Source: Ryuthela nishihirai
Taxonomy: Eukaryota; Arthropoda; Arachnida; Araneae; Heptathelidae
Direction: 5' to 3'
Assembly: GCA_038380435.1 (NCBI GenBank)
Contig: JAWZYU010000027.1
Span: 3,531,156 to 3,595,155, forward strand
DNA length: 64,000 bases
Shown: one piece after another, positions 35,017-47,168 of the stretch
How positions within the stretch are numbered: position 1 is the stretch's first letter
Layout: every line of letters starts with the position of its first letter
The notes under the pieces: model-generated
Databases searched by the model: none
What the model was told of the DNA's origin: nothing
What the model saw: the letters and a program-made list of their open reading frames with translations, nothing else
Program-made: the position numbers and the translations under genes

Positions 35017-37998
35017 TCCTCATACAGCCATGGCCTATGAAGGTCCAACCAGACTGTAATTTTGCCCTCTTTTGAGCTACAGCTGCTGCATTTGGCCACT
35101 GTAGGCCATTTCTAGCAAGGTCCTGTTTGACATTGTCTACCCATCGCATCCTAGGTCTTCCCCTTTTTCTGATCACTTAGGTACACTGTTCGTAATCCTC
35201 TTTGCAAATCTGCAACTATGTATACGGGCAACATGGCCAAACCAATGCAATCTCTCTCTGCACAATATGCTGCTCAAAAGAGGTTGATGACTCCTTCTAA
35301 CCTCATCATTACTTATGAAATCAAACTACCTAATGCCCAAGATACTGTGTAAGAAATTAGAATCAAAAGCATCAAGTTTCTTGTTATCATGCTTACAAAG
35401 AGTCCAGGTTTCGTTGCCATAACTAACCTTAGAAAGAACCAAACTATTATACAGCCTAATTTTAGTCTTTAGGTGTACATGCCTGTTTCCCTGTTACTCT
35501 CCATAGATTCTTAAAAGTCTCAGTGGCAATCCCAATATTTCTATTTATCTCACACCGTACGTCACGAGTATCTGCTACCTAGCTCCCAAGATAATTAAAC
35601 TGAGACACTTGCTCAATAGTACATCCATTCAAAGCAACTGAAGTACCATCTCTGGCTGACCAATTTTCATCACTGTAGGTTTTTCTCTGTTTATCACCAA
35701 ACCTACTCTATTACCAATCTCATCAACAGCCCTAATGAACGAATTCATCTCATCAACATCAGTAGCCAAAAGGGCCAAATCATCTGCATAATCTAAAGCA
35801 GAAATTTTGAAATCTCTAGACAATTTAAGGCCAAAATCTTTCCCTTGCAAAGAATTTCACATTACATAATCAATAACTAAACTAAAGAGAGAAGGAGACA
35901 AAATGCACCCTTGTCTAACTCCACTAGCAATGCTAAACCAATCTCTGCAAGACGTACCAACTCTCACACACGACTCAGTGTTATTATAGAGAGCTCTCAC
36001 ACCAACTAACTTATCAGGTATTCCATATGATCTAACAATCAACCAGAAATTATGTTAATCAACAGAGTCAAAAGCCTTTTTGAAATCTATAAAGCAAGCA
36101 ATCACAGGTTTCTGAAACTCTGAACATTTCTCAAGAATCTACGTGGGTGAAAATATTTGATCTACACATCCCCTACCACTTCTGAATCCACATTGCTCAT
36201 CACGCAATTGCCTGTCAACCAGATTCTTAATTCTATTAAGCACAATCATGGAAAGAACTTTACTGGAACAGAGAGTAGGCTGATACCCCTATAGTTATCA
36301 CAAGAACTGCGATCACCTTTTTTGAAAATAGGGATAACAATAGCTCTGGTAAAATCCTTAGGAACCATGCCTTTATCATAAAAGATATTCAGAATTTCAG
36401 TCATCCAAGTGGTAACCGAAACATTCACAGCTCTAAGCATTTCGGTAGTAATTTCATCTACCCCTGGAGATTTATGAAGTTTAAGTGTAGAAACAGCCAA
36501 AATAACTTCAGATTGTGTTATAGGGCCAACATTAAAGCCACCAATGCATCTATCATCATTGCAAACAATGGGAGTAGAACTAACCACATTGTTTATAACA
36601 TCACTGAAATGCTCAGCCCACCTAGCCATGACAGAATCCTCCCTTCTATAACCTTACCTTGTTTATCCTTCAATCCTTATATACCTGTCCGTTTTCTACC
36701 ACACAAAACATTAACTATCTGGTACAGCTCTCTGCTGTTGTGCTGTCTAACTGCTTCCTCGGCTTTGTCAGCCAAACCATCAAGCCAAAGATTCTTATCA
36801 GCAGCTAACTGCTGTTTTACACGTTTATTAAGTTCTCTGTAATGCTTTCTATTAGGACTAGTAGGGTATTAAGGATATTCCTGCTATTCTTTCTTTCTGA
36901 AATAAGCTCAAGTTCCTTATCATTTAAATAATTCTGCTCCTCTGCTACTTTTATCCTAAATGAATGTTGTTAGTTTTCAAAAAAAAGCCGGTTTAAAACG
37001 TTGCATTCTTCCTCCTGTTTAAAAGGTCCCATTCTTCCTCAACATCAGTAGTAAGCAAACCATGACTGTCATAATGACTAAGTAACCTATCATGGTAAGA
37101 TTTAGCTATAAGTGGGTTTTTCAGAGCTTCAGATTTCAAGATAAACTTTTTAACCTTAGCAGAACTCTTCTTAAGTTTAGGTTGCAACACTTTTAACAAG
37201 GTAATGGTCAGATTCAATTTCAGCTCCCCTATAAGACCTCATATTCCTAACAGAACAAGCCCATTTGCTGTTAATTAATATATAATTTATCATATTTTTA
37301 TGCAGTCCATCAGGTGAAACCATGAGTACTTATGTACATTGCAGTGTTTGTAATGTGTGTTAGTTATTCTCAAACGATTAAGTTTACTTACCTGTAGGAG
37401 AAGTTGCCCATTGCCATTGCAGCTACCAATACCAAAAGGGCCTATCACCCCTCCCAAAGGTCAGAGTCAGTACCAACTTTGGCATTGACGTCCTCACCTA
37501 GAACAAGGGTAATTATCCTTTCTTGACAGAATTCAAAATATCCTTAAGTTGTCCATAAAACCTATCCTTCTCATCGTCATCAGCATCCTCAGTGGGGGCA
37601 TAACAGCAGATAACATTCGAGTTTTTAAAGCTTGTCTGAAATTTTGCTGTAAGAAACTTTCATTAATGCATTCATATCCTAGAAGAGCATCACTTAGCAG
37701 CAGACACTAGCGTGTCTGCTGAGAAGCAAACCTATGCCTTGGAGATGCTTATTAAATTAACTTTACTCCCTGAAAAGAGAAATTTAAGATTATTTTTTAA
37801 GAATCTGACCTTTATCTGTCCATCTGGTCTCTTGCAAGGCGAGAATGTCTAAATTATAACAGTGGAATTCTTGTGTGAGGACATCAAGAGAATGAGCTCT
37901 TTGCAGAGTCCTCACATTCCAACTACCTATGGAGAGAAAATGGTTAGTGGGCTGTTTATATGAAATTATGTTTATTGAGAGAGGGAATGCCGACAATC
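35017..37998 (-). mobile_element. RTE-clade LINE, copy D
   Basis: Covers the 3' end at about 35017 to the endonuclease start near 37998 on the minus strand. RT motifs IVIPIFKKGDRSSCDNYRG (about 36300), SGVRQGCILSPSLFS (about 35915) and LDYADDLALLA (about 35790) are visible. Many indels break the frames. The part below about 36200 is clearly more diverged from copies A and F than the part above, suggesting a mosaic of subfamilies. The 5' end is cut by a mariner fragment at 37999. Confidence 0.9.
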
Positions 37999-38375
37999 AG
38001 GAAGAATCTGTTTCATGCAGGACAATGCCTACCCGCACACTGTCTGGAAAACAAAGGAGCTACTTGATGAGTTTCACTGGGAAGTTTTTGAGCATCCTCC
38101 TTACAACCAGATTTGTTGCCATCAGACTACCATTTGTTCCCAATTTAAAGCAGTTCCTTGGTGGACAACGTTTTGATGATGCACTAAAGGAGGCTTCTAT
38201 GAGGAGGCGATACTTAAACTTATCCCAAGATTTGACAAGTGCCTCAATGTCCAGGGAGACTATGTAGAAAAATAGGCCAAGTTATGAGTTAAAAATTGTA
38301 AATGAAATATTTGAAATTTTTAAAAGTATATAGCTTTTATAACCAAACGTTTTTTACTTTCTGAATGACCCTCAT
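37999..38375 (+). pseudogene. mariner transposase 3' part with right terminus
   Basis: Starts SGRICFMQDNAYPHTVWKTK, ELLDEFHWEVFEHPPYNQ, the region around the second catalytic Asp and the HPPYSPDL block of mariner transposases. Shifted frames continue with LKQFLGGQRFDD and end with DKCLNVQGDYVEK-stop at about 38275. The end ACTTTCTGAATGACCCTCAT near 38355-38375 looks like a mariner terminal repeat. The first half of the element is absent, and it abuts RTE copy D directly, probably through a deletion. Confidence 0.8.
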
Positions 38376-38894
38376 ATCCTTGACTAATAGAGGATTGGGT
38401 GTCGCCATTAAATTTATATTTCTACCTGTGTGTGATTGCCCTGCTTCAAGTCTTCCAGTAGCCCATCATCACAAGGAATGATCTAAACAATGATAGCTTC
38501 AGTAAAAATAATGAAATTAACCCACCTTGCAAGTAATAATCTTGAAATGGAATGATCTGATAGCAATCTATTTTTTTAGGCATTAGTAATTTGCATGTTA
38601 CAAGATATTGTAGATTAATTTCAATTGGATATTCGAAATTTTCATGAAATGTTGCCAATAATAAAATACTTTTACTTTTGGGGATGTTGTTAAAATTAAA
38701 ATATTGATGAAGAACACCAGTACCGTAATTTTGTCAACCAGTGTACAGGCAGTATTCAACTTCTGCACACTCAACATTCTGACATTATAAACTGACACTT
38801 TTAACTTTCAGACGCATCCTTAGTATTTTGGACAATGGTGAACTAAGGAATAAACTATGTGAATCAGAACATGTTGTGCCAGATCTCTTGGGCT

Positions 38895-39540
38895 GAGATA
38901 AATGAATTAATGATGATGGTTGCTGGAAGGAGTTTGCTCAGAGTAAGCTACAAATTTTGAAGGTTTTGAGCTGAATGTCCTGAAGCTGGCACAAAGAAGT
39001 TTCTCAGTTTATGAATCAACTGGACTTGGGAGTCAGAACTCAAGATTTGGATGAATTGATTGCATCTCATTCAGAGCTGATGTCCAATGAAGATCTGATC
39101 ACCATGCAAGAGGCATCAACTTGAAGCCCTTTAAAGAACTTTGATGAAGTCTTCATTTATCTTGAAAAGTTCCTAACAAACTGGAAAAATTTGACCCCAA
39201 TGCAAGTAAAAATTCACTGGTCCACATAAATTTTGAGAGAGTTATACCTTGCTACAGACTCCTTTACCAAGAACAGGAAGCATGTGTTCAACTTTCTTTT
39301 GACAAATTTTTCAAGAAAACTCATGTGGCACCATCAAAGTCAGCAGAAGAGCCTTCAACATCTGTTGAAGCAGAGAACCTTGCAGGTTCTCTGCTTAATA
39401 CCCTGCAAAATCAACAACAGAAAGCCTTTCATTCAACCATTAAAACTGTTCTGTCTAATAAATGCCACCACTAATAAATTCAGACAAGTTTTTTTTTTAA
39501 TGGGTGCAAGTCTATTATCTTGGATGCTGGATTTTTAGGG
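38895..39540 (+). pseudogene. Tigger/pogo-type transposase fragment
   Basis: In broken plus-strand frames the block LGVRTQDLDELIASHSELMS, NEDLITMQEAS (about 39025-39120) matches the ESHSEELTNEDLMEL region near the C-terminus of Tigger/jerky transposases. Nearby phrases such as SFTKNRKHVFNF support the same source. No start, no catalytic triad and no termini were found. Confidence 0.6.
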
Positions 39541-39699
39541 TGCTTTTAACAAAAGGCATCCTGTGATATACAATGTTATTTTTACTGTATTTGAGTGTAA
39601 ATTAATGGGATATATTGGTTAATCAATTATGAACTGACTAATGTTGTCTATGTATCAATTATTAGTCCATTAACATTTAATGAAGAGGAATTAAATAAT

Positions 39700-40200
39700 A
39701 ATCCCATTAATATCATAAAGCATGCATGACGAGGACTTCAATCATCACTGCCACAACACATTGTTTCCTCTGCTGCATGAAAAGGTCCACCACTACCGCA
39801 GTCTAAGCACTTTCATTAAAAAGCGTTGTAGGCATTGACTATCACGTCAATTCTTTCTATTCTCTCTGTAATATAGTACTGATTTGATCATTATATTGAT
39901 TAAGTGATTATTGAATGATTATTAGTTATTCATATTTGTCCTTTTCATTATCATAAAGTAGGCACGATGACATGAATAGTTATTGCTGTGCTTCCTGTGC
40001 ATTGTGACAAGGTCTATTACTACTGCAGTACTAGCACTTTTTCAAAAAAGCATGTGAAGGGGCTGCATGACAGTTATTTCTGCTCTAATTTATGCAAGTC
40101 ATACTTAGTGGAAAAAAAGACATTAGTTCAATGGTTAGATACTCGACATGTTTCTGTAGAGATGCAGGTTCGAGTCAGGTATGTTGACTAAATTTTTTCC
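39700..40200 (+). repeat. Duplicated 150-bp block and a tRNA-like relic
   Basis: Sequences at about 39706-39850 and 39946-40080 are diverged copies of one block (ATCATAAAG(C/T)A, CTGTGCATTGTGACAAGGTC against CTGCATGAAAAGGTCC, CACTTT(C/T)). At 40125-40180, TAGTTCAATGGTTAGATACT and GCAGGTTCGAGTC look like degraded pol III boxes A and B, so an old tRNA-derived SINE is likely. No tRNA cloverleaf can be folded with confidence. Confidence 0.4.
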
Positions 40201-40209
40201 ACAAAACAG

Positions 40210-42830
40210 TTATTGCAATATATTGATTAGTGATTAACTGCAATTGCAAACATGTTATAGTGTATGTGCCATGGACTTGGGACAGCAGGTGTTTCAAATT
40301 CACTGATGCCCCCCTTTCTAACCAAGGACAGAGCAACAGTTTAATGAAGAAAAACAACAGTCATGGTGGGGACATTTCTGTGCTGAATATTGGTCTTAAT
40401 TCCTAACTGTTTTACAAAATGACTTGCTCCCCTCTCCCCCTAACTGCAGTTCCCAGGTTCAATTCTTGCAGCAGAGCAAATTCTCTCTGCCTAGAAGGGA
40501 TCATGGTGCTTGTGAAGGCTATCATCCTTCTGCTGTTCTGTATTTTAGAGAGAGACTATCTGTCTACTTTAATTACCATGCCTGATGGCCTTAACAGGAG
40601 GATTCCCTGCTCTTAGCAGCTGCTCAGTGGATCCCCTTCACCAAACTTCCCTGAACCCATGCAATTTAGCTCATTGTGCACACAAATCAATAATTTTAGA
40701 ATGATGCTACATGTAATTCATGACTAATTTTATTCTCAAAGTTAAATTTGTTAAAGCACCTTGTATGTCAGTTTAACTGTCAGATTTTTGAAAATCAAAT
40801 GAATGATCAATCAATCAAATGAATCATGAAGATTGTTTTTATTGTGTTTTTTGCATTTCAAATTCAATACTTTTAAAAATTCAATTTTTCCATATTTTCT
40901 GAAGTATTTCGCTACCTTAATATATATCATTCATAATATTTCTATCCTTACTTAAATCTTTAATTTTTACCAAATTATTTGGTAAATCATACAAATAATG
41001 TACAGTGACAATTTTGTCTAGATTGGCAAACTCTAAGACTAAGGAAGTAGTGCTACAAAAATTTATTTTGCCTTAAAACAATATTAAAAACTGAAAATAA
41101 CTAAAAAGGGATAGAATTGTGAAGAAATTAAATAAAAATATTTCAAATCAAATATAGTTTATTTTCACCTCTGAATTTTGAGATCGAACTCTTCCAGAAT
41201 TAGTTTACTTTATTTGCTGATTACTAACTACTACAGAAAAGTTTAACTTTACAAAAATCGCAAAAATTTGACTTAAAAATTACAAATTTGAATTCTAGTT
41301 ATAAAATTACTTCAATTTAATTAAAAATAATACTAAAAAGCCCATTTAAAAATTAATTTTTTTGTTATCATGCCCTAATCAGATGTCTCCTAAAGTAGCT
41401 TCATTTTAAGTCATGTTTAAATGATTTAATTTTTGGTCATGCTTCAAATAACTATTTTTTTCCAATTGCAGTATATATTTGAGAAGCAATATATATATAT
41501 AATTCTATGAGTAGTGGAATCGATATTCCTCTCCTTAATCTGAGAAAAGTCACAACTGATCTGAATCAGTTGTTACTTATTCAATGGAGTGGGTGGTCAG
41601 TCAAATGAGTCAATTAAATCAGTCATTGAAATATTTTACAAAAAAGCTCACTATTTTCTGGTTCAACTTCACAATATACATTGGTTTTATTCTTCAAAAA
41701 CTATATTTCATCAGCAAAATGCGAAAACACTTCAGTACTTTCTGAACACAGTATAAATATCTGATCTGTACAGCCTAACATGCATACTAAGTTTGAAATA
41801 AAAACCTGATGTTTGCCAATCGATATTAAGCTCCTATGATGTTGCTGATCACATATCAAAGAAATATCAATTTTTCTTTTCATATTCCTTTCGTAAAGAT
41901 ATCGGATAATAGATAAAAACAATTTAGAAAACCTAAAATAGTTTTTAACTGCAAAATATACTAAAATGATGCAAAAAAAACATAGACAGCTGTATTTTTG
42001 CGCAAATCACTGAAAACCTTCAATAAAATTTTGAGAAAACAGAGAATCAGATGTTTACTAAAATAACTCAATTAATTCACTGGAATTTTCAGCTAGCTAG
42101 TGGACGAATGTTCTATATATAGAACAGCTGTGCTAATAGCAGTTTGAGCAAGAGAAAGGGCTTTTCATTTTCTGATACACAAAAGTTGAGGAATAAATTG
42201 AAAAAATAGCATTTTTTTAGGTGGTCTGAAATTTCTATTTTATGTCTATATAAGTAAGAAGGTTAGTTCAAACTTTAATTTTTTTTTTTTAATTTTTTAT
42301 GGTACAAAGGCAGAGTTTATGATTCATGGCCATATATATGCAGGTTTCGTGAATCTGATTTTGTAGGTCGTGGCAGCATAAGGTTTAAAGGCAAGAAAAT
42401 TAACTTCATTCTGTTTAAAACTGTTTAAGAATCCCATATTTGCCAGAGGTGTGGTTCTATTTTGAAAAACTAATTTCATGAAAAAGGAAGCTGACAAAAA
42501 AGAAGCAATATATGTCTACTAGATTCACAAAAATTTTACACCAAATATAGCCAGAAGCAAACAGGTACTGTGAAATAGGAATGGTGAAATAAGAAAAAGG
42601 AGGTTGTGGGTCTATTCTCCTACTACTGGCAAGATATTCTGTTGTTTTTTGCACCCTCTTCAAAGTATCTAATGATTCGTTTCAAACTGGATTTTGAAAG
42701 TGATCCCATGGCTATCCTGAACCACGAAAAGAGCCAGGAACATCTAGAATCTGTGCAATGCAGTATTGGGGGGGGGGGGGGACTATGGCCATAGAAATTG
42801 ATTCAGTCATGAAAACTCAAATGAAAGAAT
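40210..42830. other. Intronic sequence, nothing identified
   Basis: AT-rich DNA with short simple repeats (TATATATATATA near 41490) and no supported coding or repeat family. The segment 40420-40640 is GC-richer and could be another SINE scrap, but I cannot show it. Confidence 0.5.
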
Positions 42831-43414
42831 GAGTTGGAGGGTCATTCCACCTCAAATCAACTAAAATTTTGGAAAAAGTTCACCACTCATCACAGATTTC
42901 AATTATCTTTGACATATATGTTAGTACGCATAAGATGTCTAATTGTCCAAAATATTTTGAGTCAAAAAAATTTTTCTACAGAGTTATAATCATTTAACCT
43001 AAGGGGAAAATATACAAATTGCAATTGTGACTCTAAAGGTTTTTTTTTTTTTTCTTTGCTTCTATGGTAGATGAGAAGACCAAACTTGGTGTCTGATGTA
43101 AATTTGCCTTCTTAATTCATTAAAAAAAAACGAATTTGAAAAATTTATCATGGTTTTGAAAAAAAAATTGAAAAAACTAAAAATTTTAAAATGTGAAAAA
43201 AAAGTGATGTGGCACCAATGACCTAGAATACATAAGACTGCTCATATCACTGCTTTCTATGCCACCAACACGTGATTTCGGGAAACTTCGCATCCATGAC
43301 ACTTTAGAGCAACTCGTTGGCAGTCGGGGTTCAGCTCTGTAGCATAACACTTGTTTCTGTGACTGTAATTTTGCAAGTATTTAGGTTTATAAAGTACCTT
43401 AAACAGCGAGAAAA

Positions 43415-43828
43415 ATGCCGAATTCATGCTGTGCAATTAATTGCACCAATAGGTACAGAAAAGATAATGGAATTGCTTTTCATGGGTATGCAAATGCAAT
43501 TTATATTTACTAATATTATACATGTGAGAATCAATGTTCGCTCCATAGTAAATACACAGATTACCTGTGCCAGATATAGAATTCATCTGATAAAAATTAT
43601 TGCTGTCCCGCCATGTCAACAATAGTTCTTTTCAGATAAATAATTGTTCGATGTTCACTACTTTAAAAAAATATTCTTAGTAATTTGTTTCCTATTTTTT
43701 AGATTTCCGTTGCAAAATGGAGAGCTGTGTAACAAATGTAACAACAACATCAAGTAAGAACATTAAATTGGACACCGAAAGAAAACACAAAAATTTGTTC
43801 TGTGCATTTTAAACCAGACTGTTTTTAG
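43415..43828 (+). pseudogene. THAP-domain coding remnant, split by an intron
   Basis: Exon A (43415-43485) reads MPNSCCAINCTNRYRKDNGI, AFHG, the start of a C2CH THAP zinc finger. A GTATGC donor at 43486 and a TTTTAG acceptor ending at 43702 define a 217-bp intron. Exon B continues in frame with FPLQNGELCNK, and after a frameshift and two stops reads NWTPKENTKICSVHFKPDCF. This supplies the invariant tryptophan-proline and the CxxH ligands of the domain. The frame ends at a TAG directly before a GTAAGA sequence. THAP domains occur in host regulators and in P-element and Kolobok transposases. The plus orientation opposite to HEATR5 and the surrounding repeats favour a transposon origin. Confidence 0.7.
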
Positions 43829-44721
43829 GTAAGATTAATAACCATAAAATGACATAATAGATCTGTAGATAGTTTGAGCAGGGAATTAAAAATGTAAAAT
43901 TCGTATTTTTTTAGTATAGTTTGAACATTCAGTATGAAATTAATAAATTGAAAATGAAAATATGTTGGTTTAATAAATGTTTCATACAATGTTCATTTCT
44001 CCTTTGATTACAGTCTTTAATCAATGTCATCTTAATTAACAAAAGCAATATGTATAAAGGTCCTCATAATCCTCGAGGTTACAGGATTGTGGGGTAAAAT
44101 ACATAGTCCACAGAAATCTGTTTTGATAAATTTTAACTCTGAAACTATTATAATCATAATAAATGACCATTACATTTGCTAAAAGAATTCAGATATAAAA
44201 TGTTCTCATTCACTTAAATAGTAAAATGAAAATAATTTTTGGGGTTAATCAAGTCAATGACAGACAAAGTTTGTTTCTCCATATTCAAAGTGACCATCTC
44301 CCCCACCCCTGGTTATCAAATCTTTATATAGAATACAATTTTAATTAACAGAAGCAATAAGTCTAAATGAAAAAACTGGAGTTAAGAAAAGTTTTTAACT
44401 CTTTGAGGCTACAGGATTTTGGAGTAACAAAACCCACATTGCACAGATATCTAATTAGAAAGTTTTCAACCCAAATACTTTTATATTCTGGTATGATAAT
44501 GGGAGCCATATTTTGTAAAGCAATACAAGCATTTAAAAATAATGGCAATAAAAAAACTTTTTTTAGGATTAATTGGCTCAATGATATAATAGTTCTACCC
44601 CCCCCCCCTTTTTTTATTGTTACAGAATCTTCAAATAGAATATAAATTTAACTAACAGAAATAATTATGGATGTTTCAGCTAAAAGGTTATTTAAATTTT
44701 TTTGAGACCACATGATTTTGG

Positions 44722-45083
44722 GTTGTTTTACCTCTGAGCAGAATTTTTTTTTTATGATAAATACAATGAACTAAATCATCCAATCACAAGGACCCAGAAA
44801 ATTGGGGGGGTGACCCACTGAAACAGCTGTTGCGAGACAGATGGTAGCCTCTCTTCAAGGCTATTCAGTGTGTTCTTTCCGTGTACAGGGTATGGTTCTG
44901 TGCACGGAAAGGATAACAGCTTAACTTACCATCCAATGGACGGTGGCCTTTCCAAGACCATTGGTTCCAAGACCAAAAGGAGTTTTGTGGAGATATATCT
45001 CAAAAGTGGTCCAGCTAGGACTCGAACCTGGGAACTGCAGATTATGAGCCTGGTGTGCTACTGACTGAGTTGTCCCGCTCCAC
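44722..45083 (-). repeat. SINE family 2, third copy
   Basis: Same orientation and structure as the copies at 15029 and 23146, with minus-strand GGTTCGAGTCC box B at about 45016-45026 and GGTAAAACAACCC end. Flanked by ACATGATTTTGG (44710-44721) and ACAGGATTTTGG (45084-45095), a 12-bp duplication with one mismatch. It contains a GGGGGGG run and more changes, so it is the most diverged of the three. Confidence 0.88.
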
Positions 45084-45171
45084 ACAGGATTTTGGAGTGA
45101 AACAAAACCCATGCTACACAAAAATTGGATTTGATAAATTTTTTACCCAGAATTTTGACCAGTTAATCATG

Positions 45172-45378
45172 CCATCCCATGGCCGAATGGTTAGCGCGCT
45201 TGGCTACTGATCTAAGGGACCTGGGTTCAAGCCCCGGGTAAGGCATGGCTGTTTGTGTCGTTTTTCTGCTGAGGGCCTGCCATCCTCTCAGACCTACTGT
45301 GGCATATAAACTGAAAGGCTCCTGTCAGACCTCTGTGGCAAGCAGCTGCTTGAGGGGGTATTTATTTATTTATTTTTA
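45172..45378 (+). repeat. SINE family 1, plus-strand tRNA-headed copy
   Basis: The only family 1 tRNA-headed copy on the plus strand. The tRNA-like head has GGCCGAATGGTTAGCGCGCT (box A region) and GGGTTCAAGCCCC (box B). Then come the CTGCTGAGGGCCTGCCATCC body, CTGTGGCAAGCAGCTGCTTG and the (TATT)n tail. It is inserted in the third unit of the repeat above. Confidence 0.92.
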
Positions 45379-46443
45379 TAATATATAATCACTATGATAA
45401 GAGAGGATCCACATTTCGAAAAATAATTCAGGTATAAAATGTTTAAAAATAATAATCTGGTGTGTTAATATTCCTCCACTGTGCAACATGGGTTTGCTCA
45501 ATGAACTATTAGATTTAAAGTACACTGATCACTGATTTACATACAGTAACATTGAAAATATTCTAACATTAAATAATGAGAATCTGTTATTTGCCTTGTA
45601 ACAGTTCACATATGATAATTCTAAAAGCAAGGTTTTTCCCAAGACATAGGATTACATATGAAACATGCCTGATTAGTGAATAATTATTTGGCTATTGCAT
45701 TAAGTAGTACTACACAGGGCACATTTTCTATAAGGAGTGCATTTAGGTTGTGAACTGTATTCCAGTTTGCATATTTAAATTGAAACTTTTGGTTTGACTT
45801 TTTTTATTTGAATTCACCAAGAAATGGGTGAAATTTTTTGTGACAATATTTTTGTAGCAAATTCCTTTGCACATTAACCTTTGAACATCTCTAGTTTTGG
45901 TGTCATTATTCTTCAAGGAAAAATTATGCATCCACTATGGCTGATGAATCGAGGAAAAGATATTGAATGGCACCAGTTTTTGCTATTTATTATTTACTGT
46001 TTAAGAATTGTTTGTGTTAAATGTTATTTATCCTACAAATACTTAATTTTTCTAAGGAGTTTAGAATGAAGAATATAGATATGATCGTTATCAAAGCCAA
46101 TTATATATATATCAAACCCTATTCTTATTATCGGCACACTTTACCATCCTACGAACAGCAACATTGAAGATTTTATTAATTCATTGCACTCAGTCCTTGA
46201 AAGCTTCCCTTACATTACTTCCATTCTTACGGGAGATTTTAATATCGATGCCCTAAAACATAAATCTGTGTATTCCAAGCTTGAAATCTGCCTAAAAACA
46301 TTCGGACATATACGTTTAAACAAATCGCTCTCTCGCATTACTGATCACAGTGAATCTCTCATTGATATGTTTTTCTCCAACAGACCTTCACTTCACAAGC
46401 ATACATTTACTCTCTTTGAAGACATTAGTGATATTTTATTATT

Positions 46444-46706
46444 AGCACATCTGTATTGATAGCCAATAGCAGTACAAGCTGAAAACACTGGTTCTCGTCT
46501 GATCACCGAAGTTAAACAGCTTTGGGTGCGATCAGTACCTGGGAGGGAGACCACCTGGGAACACCGTGTGCAGTTTGCAAAAAATCTGCTGAGGACCACC
46601 ATCCTCACAGATCCCTCTACTATGGTGCATTAAACTGACAGCCTCCTGTCAGACCTCTGTGGCAAGCAGCTACTTGAGGAAGTATTTATTTTTATTTTTA
46701 CAAGTG
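46444..46706 (+). repeat. SINE with 5S rRNA-derived head and family 1 body
   Basis: Positions 46461-46577 are 5S-rRNA-like: GGTTCTCGTCTGATCACCGA, AGTTAAACAGC, then GATCAGTACCTGGGAGGGAG, ACCACCTGGGAACACC. This keeps the internal pol III promoter region of 5S genes. From about 46587 it continues with CTGCTGAGGACCACCATCCT, CTGTCAGACCTCTGTGGCAA and GCAGCTACTTGAGG, the same body as family 1, and ends in (TATTT)n. A 12-bp duplication TATTTTATTATT flanks it (46432-46443 and 46707-46718). It is a SINE3-type element, not a 5S rRNA gene. Confidence 0.9.
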
Positions 46707-47168
46707 TATTTTATTATTCACCTCGCGCACCTAAAGTTTTAATTTCAAAAAGATCCTTTAAAAATTTCAACAATGATTAATTTTTTTGAGTTTGCAAAAT
46801 ATCTCCCTTTCAACAAGAGTATTTCCGAATGCATAACTCCTACCTCAAAAGAAAAGCATCTCTCCTGTTTAATCAGTTTTGTACTTGATACCTATGCTCC
46901 TTATAAAACTTTCAGAGTTTGCCCTTCTTGAAAGCCTTGATTACAGAAAAGCTTCTGAAAATGATCACATTAAAAAAATAGACACTTTAAGAATGCCATT
47001 AACCCTAATCACCCATACATATGGGAGAACTATAAAACTTTCTGTAATCTAGTTAACAGTAGTATTAAAAATACCAAGCGTTAATATTTTCTTAATCGAC
47101 TTTCCGTTAATAATCCAAATGGTAATGAAATTTCGAATTTTTGATTCTATTACTGGTAACTTAAGAAA

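Larger units (their letters stand above)
44021..45560. repeat. Degenerate tandem repeat, about 310-bp unit
   Basis: Three units line up: AATTAACA(A/G)AAGCAATA at about 44035 and 44345, and AACTAACAGAAATAATTATG at 44649. Each is followed by a GAGGCTACAGGATTTTGGAG-like block and a (T/C)TCAGATATAAAATG-like block. The third unit is split by a family 2 SINE and a family 1 SINE. No coding function is visible. It follows the THAP remnant directly and could be its non-coding 3' part. Confidence 0.65.

Noticed and set aside
46461..46577. 5S rRNA gene
   Set aside because: The 5S-like sequence has substitutions, continues into a SINE body and is flanked by a 12-bp target duplication, so it is a SINE head.
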